From contig JAICUS010000302.1 of assembly GCA_025935735.1 (NCBI GenBank), positions 1 through 7,276 on the forward strand: a stretch of 7,276 bases of DNA, in the 5' to 3' direction. The notes beneath the pieces are model-generated. The model was not told the DNA's origin and made no database searches. It saw only the letters and a program-made list of their open reading frames with translations. Below are positions 1-4,408 of this stretch, one piece after another. The position numbers and the translations under genes were made by a program. Origin of the DNA: Solirubrobacteraceae bacterium. Lineage in GTDB: Bacteria > Actinomycetota > Thermoleophilia > Solirubrobacterales > Solirubrobacteraceae. Position 1 is the stretch's first letter. Every line of letters begins with the position of its first letter.

Positions 1-1636
1 CACCCGGCTGCGCATCCCGATCCTCTACGGGATCGACACCGTACACGGCGACGGCAACATGTACGGAGCCACGGTGTTCCCGCACAACATCGGTCTGGGC
101 GCGACGCGCGACCCGCGCCTGGTGGCCGACGTCGAGCACATCGCCGCCGAGGAGACCCGCACGACGGGGCCGCAGTGGGCGTTCGCGCCGTGCATCTGCG
201 CCGCACGCGACGACCGCTGGGGGCGCACGTATGAGTCCTTCGGCGAGGACCCGCGGCTCGTGCAGGAGATGGAGACCGCGATCGACGGCTTCCAGGGCCC
301 GCCCGGCCACCTCAGCGACCCCGACCGCGTGCTGGCCACCGCCAAGCACTTCGCCGGCGACGGGCTGACCACCTACGGCACCGGCTCGAACTCGCAGACG
401 ACCGGCAACTACCCCATCGATCAGGGCGTCGACCAGGTCGACCACCGGACGTTCGAGCGCCTCGCGCTCTCGCCGTACGTGACCGCGATCCGCCAGCACG
501 ACGTCGGCAGCGTGATGCCGTCCTACTCGGACGTCGACTGGACCGAGGACGGCCTCGGCAACCCCATCAACATGCACGGCGACCGCGACCTGATCACCGG
601 CTGGCTGAAGGGGCAGCAGCGCTTCGACGGGTTCGTGATCTCCGACTACAACGGCATCGACCACATCGACCCGAAGACGGGCACGTTCGCCTCGCGCGTC
701 GCGGCCGGCGTCAACGCCGGGATCGACATGTTCATGCAGCCGCAGAACTTCGAGCAGTTCGAGGCGACGCTGACCGACCTGGTCAACTCCGGCCAGGTGC
801 CGATGGCGCGGATCGACGACGCCGTGCGGCGGATCCTCACCAAGAAGTTCGAGCTCGGGCTGTTCGAGCACCCGTTCACCGACCGCCGCTACATCGGGCA
901 GGTCGGCTCGCCCGCGCACCACGCGCTGGCCCGCCGGGCGGCGGCCGAGTCGCAGGTGCTGCTGGAGAACCACCGCCACGTGCTGCCGCTGCGCGGCCGC
1001 CAGGACGTCTATGTCGCCGGGTCCAACGCCGACAACATCGGCAACCAGGCCGGCGGCTGGACGCTGACCTGGCAGGGCGGCTCGACCAACGTGATCCCGG
1101 GGACGACGATCCTCGACGGGATCCGCCAAGACGCGCGCGGGCGCGTGACCTACAGCCAGGACGCCTCGGCGCCGATCTCGCGCCACGCCACCGGCATCGT
1201 GGTGGTGGGCGAGACGCCGTACGCCGAGGGCTTCGGCGACGTGTTCGGCCCGCAGTGGGCCTACGACCCCGGCGACAAGGGCGTGCCGCGCCCGGTCAAG
1301 GACATGCAGATCTCGGCGGCCGACAAGGCGGCGATCGACACGGTGTGCCGCCAGGCCAAGCGCTGCGTCGTGGTGATCGTGTCCGGCCGGCCGCTGATCC
1401 TCGACCCGGCGCAGCTGGACGAGATCGACGGGCTCGTCGAGGCGTGGCTGCCCGGCAGCGAGGGCACCGGCGTGGCCGACACGCTGTTCGGCGTCCGGCC
1501 GTTCACCGGCAAGCTGCCGGTGTCCTGGCCGCGCACGCTCTCCCAGGAGCCGATCAACGTCGGCGACCGCCACTACGACCCGCTGTTCCCGTACGGCTAC
1601 GGGCTGACGACCCACACCGGTCGCGGCCACTGGTGA
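1..1636 (+). CDS. Glycoside hydrolase family 3 exo-beta-glucosidase / beta-glucan glucohydrolase, 5'-truncated
   Basis: This enzyme probably removes terminal glucose from beta-glucans or cello-oligosaccharides outside the cytoplasm. The reading frame is open from base 2, so the start codon, any signal peptide and the beginning of the catalytic barrel lie before the window; the first visible residues (IPILYGIDTVHG) are already conserved family sequence. Numbering from the Met at 59, visible GH3 signatures are RWGRTYESFGEDP, AKHFAGDG, and the nucleophile Asp in VISDYNGID (codon 644-646, residue 196). The second, sandwich domain has GGWTLTWQG and GETPYAEGFGD (residues 384-394), the motif that holds the acid/base Glu in barley ExoI. 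The C-terminus (AWLPGSEG, INVGDRHYDPLFPYGYGLTT) closely follows ExoI and ends where that family ends, so the 3' end is complete. One difference is Tyr after the nucleophile, where ExoI has Trp286. Family assignment is firm; exact linkage preference is not visible. Confidence 0.95.
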   Translation, partial: TRLRIPILYGIDTVHGDGNMYGATVFPHNIGLGATRDPRLVADVEHIAAEETRTTGPQWAFAPCICAARDDRWGRTYESFGEDPRLVQEMETAIDGFQGPPGHLSDPDRVLATAKHFAGDGLTTYGTGSNSQTTGNYPIDQGVDQVDHRTFERLALSPYVTAIRQHDVGSVMPSYSDVDWTEDGLGNPINMHGDRDLITGWLKGQQRFDGFVISDYNGIDHIDPKTGTFASRVAAGVNAGIDMFMQPQNFEQFEATLTDLVNSGQVPMARIDDAVRRILTKKFELGLFEHPFTDRRYIGQVGSPAHHALARRAAAESQVLLENHRHVLPLRGRQDVYVAGSNADNIGNQAGGWTLTWQGGSTNVIPGTTILDGIRQDARGRVTYSQDASAPISRHATGIVVVGETPYAEGFGDVFGPQWAYDPGDKGVPRPVKDMQISAADKAAIDTVCRQAKRCVVVIVSGRPLILDPAQLDEIDGLVEAWLPGSEGTGVADTLFGVRPFTGKLPVSWPRTLSQEPINVGDRHYDPLFPYGYGLTTHTGRGHW

Positions 1637-1656
1637 TCCGCTGAGGATGCGCGCGC

Positions 1657-1730
1657 CCAGAGACTGCCTGGGGGCCCGCCCTGCCAGCGGAGAACGTTTC
1701 GGAGCGTCCGCTGGCAGGGCACCCCTAGGG
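1657..1730 (+). repeat. Structured intergenic element, copy 1 of 2
   Basis: The element begins 20 bp after the GH3 stop codon and ends 32 bp before the lipoprotein start. It runs CCAGAGA (1657-1663), then GGGGGCCC (1670-1677), a perfect 14-bp stem (1678-1691 with 1707-1720) enclosing a 15-nt loop, then ACCCCTAGGG (1721-1730). A matching element lies on the minus strand at 3431-3507. The two share the 5' flank, the loop pattern GAnCGTnTCGnAG and an exact 14-mer, GGGCACCCCTAGGG, while the stems differ and remain paired. An additional outer inverted repeat surrounds this copy (1645-1658 with 1729-1742, 13 of 14 positions pairing). All of this is read directly from the sequence. A terminator or intercistronic RNA element is an inference. 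Confidence 0.8.
1678..1720 (+). terminator. Probable terminator hairpin after the GH3 gene
   Basis: A perfect 14-bp inverted repeat (GCCCTGCCAGCGGA and its complement) with a 15-nt loop lies 41 bp beyond the GH3 stop codon. GGGG at 1671-1674 can add four more pairs with CCCC at 1722-1725 across a small internal loop. No T-tract follows, which is common in high-GC actinobacteria, so this may be a U-less terminator or an mRNA-end stabiliser. The position favours action on the GH3 transcript, but it could also act in the leader of the lipoprotein gene. Confidence 0.6.
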
Positions 1731-1762
1731 GCGCGCTCATCCGCGGTTGCTGCAATAGGCGC

Positions 1763-2290
1763 GTGCGGGCACCGATTGCGGTCCTGGCCGCCGCCCTGGC
1801 GCTCGCCTCCTGCGGCGGCGGCAACCACGAGCCGAAGCTGCGGCTGACCATGCACCACGTGAGCCGCGGGACGTGCCCGGTGACCGCGCCGCTCGGCCGC
1901 CGGCGGGCCCCGCGGCGCCTGCGGGCGCTGGTGGGCGAGGAGGGGGCCGCGCGCTCGTTCGGCAAGGGCGGGCTGTGGGTGCTGCTGCCGCTCGCCGGCG
2001 CGAACGCGGTGCCCGTGCGCTCCGGCTACGACGTCAAGGTCCCGTGGTACCTCGACGGCGCCGGCGACCTGCGGGTGGTCGGCGAGCGCCTGGACGGCGC
2101 CGGGCGCGTCGACTACGACGCCTACGAGGTGCCCGGCCCGGGCCCGCGCATGCAGGCGTCCTCGCTCACGGTCTCCGCGCTCGGCTGCTACGGCATCGAG
2201 GCCGAGCACCACGGCCTCGTGATCCGCTGGGTGTTCCGGGTGAGCGTCAGTCCCGCGGGAAGCGGCCCCCCGGCGGGACCGGTGAGCTGA
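1763..2290 (+). CDS. Small predicted lipoprotein of unknown function
   Basis: This 175-residue product starts with GTG and has a classic lipoprotein signal: a short N-terminus (MRAP), a hydrophobic stretch, and the lipobox L-A-S-C with Cys17 followed by GGG. It should be lipid-anchored on the outer face of the membrane. The mature part is about 158 residues with two further cysteines (Cys38 in TCPVT and Cys142 in ALGCYG) that could form a disulfide. The segment before the C-terminus (GLVIRWVFRVSV) looks like beta-strand. I recognise no domain and assign no function. No clear ribosome binding site precedes the GTG; TGCAAT at 1751-1756 could be a -10 box for a nearly leaderless transcript, which is weak. 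The Gly/Pro-rich tail overlaps the end of the opposite GlgC-like gene by 44 bp. The lipobox placement makes the start convincing. Confidence 0.75.
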   Translation: MRAPIAVLAAALALASCGGGNHEPKLRLTMHHVSRGTCPVTAPLGRRRAPRRLRALVGEEGAARSFGKGGLWVLLPLAGANAVPVRSGYDVKVPWYLDGAGDLRVVGERLDGAGRVDYDAYEVPGPGPRMQASSLTVSALGCYGIEAEHHGLVIRWVFRVSVSPAGSGPPAGPVS

Positions 2291-3413
2291 CCCGGGCGCG
2301 CAGGCCGACGAGCGCGACCTCGCCGTCCGGCCCGCCGACGTCCGCGCACGCCTCGACGCCGTCGTCGAGCACCGCGCGCTCCACGGTCGCGCCGGCGCGC
2401 ACGACGGCGCCCGGCAGCAGGATCGAGTCGCGCACCACGGCGCCGGCCTCGACGACCGCCTCGCGGCCGATCACCGAGCGCTCGACGGTCCCGGCGACGG
2501 TCGCGCCGGGGCCGAGCAGCGCGTCGGCCACCTCCGCGCCGGCGCACACCCGGGCGGACGCCCGCGTGGTCGGCGCCTTGGTGAGGATCGGCCAGTCCGG
2601 GTCGTCGAGGTCCAGCGGCGGCTCGGCGCTCAGCAGGTCCCGGTGGGCGGCCCAGTAGGCGTCGACCGTGCCGACGTCGCGCCAGTAGTCGGTGAAGCGC
2701 GCCTCGCGCACGCCGCCGGCGTCGACCAGGCGCGGCAGCACCGCCGAACCGAGGTCCTCCAAACCGTCCTCGCCCGCCTCGTCGGCCAGCGCCTCGAGCA
2801 CCGGCCACAGCGCGTCCGGGGTAAATACGAACACCTCGTTGGACACGAGGCTCGTGGCCGGCGCGTCCGGCTTGTAGGCGTAGTCGCGCACCTCGCCGCC
2901 GCCCACCTGCACGACGCCGTAGCGGCCCGCGTCGTCCGGGTCGACCTCGGTGGTCACCATCGTCAGCGGCGCGCCGGAGGCCGCGTGCTCCTCCACCAGC
3001 TCGCCGTAGTCCTGCACGTAGACCGCGTCGGCGCTCAGCACCACCAGCGCCTCGGGCGCGAACTCGCGGATCAGCGGCGCGTTGCGCCACAAACTGTCGG
3101 CCGTCCCCTGCTGGAAGCCCTCGCGGTCGTCGTGGCCGAGCCGGGGCTGGAGCAGCAGCAGGCCGCCCATCGTGCGGTCGAGGTCCCACGGGCGGCCGTT
3201 GGCCATGTGGTCGCTGAGCGAGATCGGGTTGAACTGCTGGGCCACCCAGACGTCCGAGAGCCCAGCGTTGTGGGCGTTGGAGAGCGGGAAGTCGATCAGG
3301 CGGTGCGTGCCGGCGAACGGGACGGCCGGCTTGGCCCGCCGGCGGGTCAGCAGCTCGAGCCGCCCGCCGGCGCCGCCGGCCAGGATCACGACAAGCGTGC
3401 GGATGCGCGTCAC
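2247..3413 (-). CDS. GlgC-like glucose-1-phosphate adenylyltransferase family protein
   Basis: This 388-residue cytoplasmic enzyme belongs to the family that makes ADP-glucose from ATP and glucose-1-phosphate for glycogen or related glucans. The nucleotide-binding start is ILAGGAGGRLELLT (residues 10-23), followed by RAKPAVPF (26-33) and RLIDFPLSN (38-46), both typical of GlgC. GTADS (103-107), the catalytic-type Asp129 in LSADAVY, and YWRDVGT (243-249) follow. From about residue 290 the sequence has the hydrophobic hexad pattern of a left-handed beta-helix, as in GlgC. Two departures are visible. The sugar-phosphate motif FxEKP reads YAYKP (Lys181 kept, Glu lost). The GGK segment that carries activator-binding Lys39 in E. 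coli GlgC reads AGT. It may therefore be a paralogue with altered regulation or substrate. The GTG at 3413 is chosen because AAGGA sits 7 nt upstream; the in-frame GTG at 3419 is too close to it. The gene is last in the minus-strand run. Confidence 0.85.
   Translation of the reverse strand: MTRIRTLVVILAGGAGGRLELLTRRRAKPAVPFAGTHRLIDFPLSNAHNAGLSDVWVAQQFNPISLSDHMANGRPWDLDRTMGGLLLLQPRLGHDDREGFQQGTADSLWRNAPLIREFAPEALVVLSADAVYVQDYGELVEEHAASGAPLTMVTTEVDPDDAGRYGVVQVGGGEVRDYAYKPDAPATSLVSNEVFVFTPDALWPVLEALADEAGEDGLEDLGSAVLPRLVDAGGVREARFTDYWRDVGTVDAYWAAHRDLLSAEPPLDLDDPDWPILTKAPTTRASARVCAGAEVADALLGPGATVAGTVERSVIGREAVVEAGAVVRDSILLPGAVVRAGATVERAVLDDGVEACADVGGPDGEVALVGLRARVSSPVPPGGRFPRD
2250..2279. terminator. 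Hairpin in the convergent gene overlap, possible bidirectional terminator
   Basis: GTCCCGC (2250-2256) pairs with GCGGGAC (2273-2279), and further G-C pairs follow after one mismatch. It lies within the overlapping 3' ends of the lipoprotein gene and the opposite GlgC-like gene, where a bidirectional terminator would be expected. There is no T-tract and GC content is very high, so a chance hairpin is possible. Confidence 0.35.
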
Positions 3414-3420
3414 CCGCACG

Positions 3421-3425
3421 TCCTT
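3421..3425 (-). promoter_or_regulatory. Ribosome binding site of the GlgC-like gene
   Basis: AAGGA on the minus strand lies 7 nt before the GTG at 3413 but only 1 nt before an in-frame GTG at 3419. It therefore decides the start in favour of 3413. It sits directly downstream of the second copy of the structured element, whose last base is 3431. Confidence 0.65.
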
Positions 3426-3430
3426 CCCGG

Positions 3431-3507
3431 CCCTAGGGGTGCCCAACCGTGGCCGCTGCCCTGCGACACGGTCGCCACGGTTGGGTGGGCCCCCGTGCGA
3501 TCTCTGG
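3431..3507 (-). repeat. Structured intergenic element, copy 2 of 2
   Basis: Read on the minus strand, this begins one base after the TAG stop of the 3997-3509 gene with CCAGAGA (3507-3501). It continues through GGGGGCCC, a perfect 12-bp stem (3485-3474 with 3453-3442) and a 20-nt loop, and closes with GGGCACCCCTAGGG (3444-3431). It ends 17 bp before the GlgC-like start codon. Flanks and loop match copy 1 (12 of 15 loop positions if a 5-nt insertion is allowed). The stem has different bases but full pairing, for example TG/CA in copy 1 against AA/TT here. Orientation relative to the upstream gene is the same as in copy 1. Confidence 0.8.
3442..3485 (-). terminator. Probable terminator or attenuator hairpin between the unknown gene and the GlgC-like gene
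   Basis: A perfect 12-bp inverted repeat (CCCAACCGTGGC and its complement) with a 20-nt loop begins 23 bp beyond the stop codon of the upstream gene. GGGG outside the stem can pair with CCCC on the other side. There is no T-tract. It could end the upstream transcript, attenuate readthrough into the GlgC-like gene, or protect a processed mRNA end. Confidence 0.55.
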
Positions 3508-3508
3508 C

Positions 3509-3997
3509 CTAACGCGTCAGCTGCTCGATCAGCTCCAGCGCCGCCCGCTGGCGGGAGGACCGCCAGGGCGCGGCCACGAGCAGCTCGAGGCGCCCGTCCG
3601 ACACCTCCACCGCGCGGAACAGTCCGTCGCGGCCCGGCCGGATGCGCACGCGCACCTCGCCCTCGCCCCACTCGCGCAGGGTCTCGCGCGGGCGCAGCTG
3701 GAACGGCCCGTCGCGCAGGCCGACCAGGTGCACGCGGTCGCACTCGTCGAGCACGAGCAGGCTCGCGGCCGGCAGGACGGCCCGGGCCGCCTCCACGCGG
3801 CCGGCGTCGTCGCCGCCGTCGCGCAGGCCGCTGAGCTCGGGCGCACCGGTGATGTCCAGCACGCCGCCGACGACGTCGATGCGTCGCAGCAGCGCAGCCG
3901 CTCGCGCCGCGGCGCCGCCCCAGCGCTCGGCCAATCCGAGCATCGCCGGTGCGCCCACCGCAACCTGCGGCGCATTGTTCATTGTGATTGCCACCAT
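3509..3997 (-). CDS. Hypothetical protein of unknown family
   Basis: This 162-residue product has strong G/C at third codon positions on the minus strand, which supports real coding. I do not recognise the family. It has no signal peptide or membrane segment. An Ala-rich, likely helical N-terminal part (AERWGGAAARAAALLRR) is followed by alternating short hydrophobic strands (VVGGVLDI, SLLVLDECDRVHLVGL, VRVRIRP, GRLELLVAAPW) and a closing helix, suggesting a small cytoplasmic alpha/beta protein. The start at ATG 3997 is chosen because AAAGG lies 10 nt upstream in good register and codon use upstream looks non-coding. An ATG at 3982 with GGTGG 8 nt before it is a close alternative (157 residues). 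A GTG at 4045 (178 residues) lacks a good ribosome site. It sits between the DUF4242 gene and the GlgC-like gene, and structured element copy 2 starts one base after its stop. Confidence 0.7.
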   Translation of the reverse strand: MVAITMNNAPQVAVGAPAMLGLAERWGGAAARAAALLRRIDVVGGVLDITGAPELSGLRDGGDDAGRVEAARAVLPAASLLVLDECDRVHLVGLRDGPFQLRPRETLREWGEGEVRVRIRPGRDGLFRAVEVSDGRLELLVAAPWRSSRQRAALELIEQLTR

Positions 3998-4007
3998 CTG
4001 ATGTAGG

Positions 4008-4012
4008 CCTTT
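4008..4012 (-). promoter_or_regulatory. Ribosome binding site of the hypothetical gene
   Basis: AAAGG on the minus strand lies 10 nt before ATG 3997. Because it matches the 5' half of the consensus AAAGGAGG, this spacing is in the normal range. It favours 3997 over GTG 4045, though ATG 3982 with its own GGTGG remains possible. Confidence 0.5.
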
Positions 4013-4013
4013 C

Positions 4014-4027
4014 ACCGATAGGTCGGT
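4014..4027. promoter_or_regulatory. Palindrome ACCGA-N4-TCGGT, possible operator
   Basis: A perfect 5-bp dyad with a 4-bp AT-containing spacer lies between the DUF4242 gene and the hypothetical gene, just upstream of the latter's ribosome site. The surrounding stretch (about 3970-4030) is less GC-rich than the rest of the window, as expected of a promoter or operator region. No convincing -35/-10 pair was seen, and a dyad this short can arise by chance. Confidence 0.3.
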
Positions 4028-4063
4028 CGAGGGCCCCGTGCTCACCCTGCGACGGTGGTTACG

Positions 4064-4360
4064 TCAGGCAGCCGCCTCCTGCGGGTCCGGATGGATCACG
4101 AGGGTGTCGCCCACCGGGATGATCTCGTCGATCGGCAGGTGGGCAAGCTCGGCGTGGCGCCGCAGCGCCTCCGGGCTCGTCGCCTCGTAGATGCAGATCG
4201 TCCCGAGCGAGCCCGACGCCTCGTTGAGGACGTAGGTGCGGATCCAGCGGACGTCGGCGGACATCTCCTCGTCGCTGACCCGGGTCGATCGTGCCGCGGC
4301 CTCCTGCAACTCGTCCTGAGTGCGCCAGCCGTGGCGGCGGAGGATGGCGTATAGCTCCAT
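4064..4360 (-). CDS. DUF4242-type small protein (ferredoxin-like fold)
   Basis: This 98-residue protein resembles the DUF4242 family (named after the nickel-binding SCO4226 type in Streptomyces), small cytoplasmic proteins with a ferredoxin-like fold. The visible family pattern is an N-terminal strand (MELYAILRR), a helix, VRWIRTYVLNE, then GTICIYEATSPEALRRHAE and an ending with HLPIDEIIPV, which matches the usual strand-helix-strand order and the C-terminal 'glPvd.i..V' pattern. Length is close to the family norm of roughly 80-100 residues. Its role is unknown, and metal binding cannot be judged from this sequence. The ATG at 4360 lies 48 bp after the LuxR-family gene, with only a weak GGA upstream. 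A hairpin occupies that gap, so the gene may be co-transcribed with the regulator or separately controlled. Confidence 0.75.
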   Translation of the reverse strand: MELYAILRRHGWRTQDELQEAAARSTRVSDEEMSADVRWIRTYVLNEASGSLGTICIYEATSPEALRRHAELAHLPIDEIIPVGDTLVIHPDPQEAAA

Positions 4361-4372
4361 GATCCGAAGCTA

Positions 4373-4390
4373 CCGGGGCCCGGACCCCGG
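4373..4390 (-). terminator. GC hairpin between the LuxR-family gene and the DUF4242 gene
   Basis: CCGGGG (4373-4378) pairs with CCCCGG (4385-4390) around a 6-nt loop, 18 bp beyond the regulator's stop codon and 12 bp before the DUF4242 ATG. It could be a weak terminator or could hide the next gene's ribosome site. No T-tract is present, and an alternative palindrome (CCCCGGGG, 4385-4392) overlaps it. Confidence 0.3.
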
Positions 4391-4408
4391 GGACATCGGC
4401 AGGACTAC

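Noticed and set aside
1657..1730. A known riboswitch or tRNA
   Set aside because: No cloverleaf, and none of the conserved cores of the common riboswitch classes that I can recall was recognised; the single long stem with conserved flanks does not match them.
1873..2658. A 261-residue plus-strand frame spanning the lipoprotein gene and the GlgC-like 3' end
   Set aside because: It crosses two supported genes in another frame and is almost entirely Arg/Gly/Ala/Pro, typical of a frame shadow.
1645..3507. CRISPR repeats as an explanation for the two intergenic palindromes
   Set aside because: There are only two copies, far apart and on opposite strands, with no regular spacers and no cas genes.
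2643..3512. A 289-residue plus-strand frame opposite the GlgC-like gene
   Set aside because: The minus strand carries clear GlgC motifs in this interval; the plus-strand translation is His/Arg/Val-rich without recognisable motifs.
3414..3743. N-terminal extension of the GlgC-like frame upstream of 3413
   Set aside because: The extension crosses the structured element and the end of the preceding gene, is low complexity, and the nucleotide-binding loop starts a few residues after the GTG at 3413, which has its own AAGGA site.
4385..4392. CCCCGGGG as a regulatory palindrome
   Set aside because: An 8-bp self-complementary G/C run is expected often by chance at this base composition.
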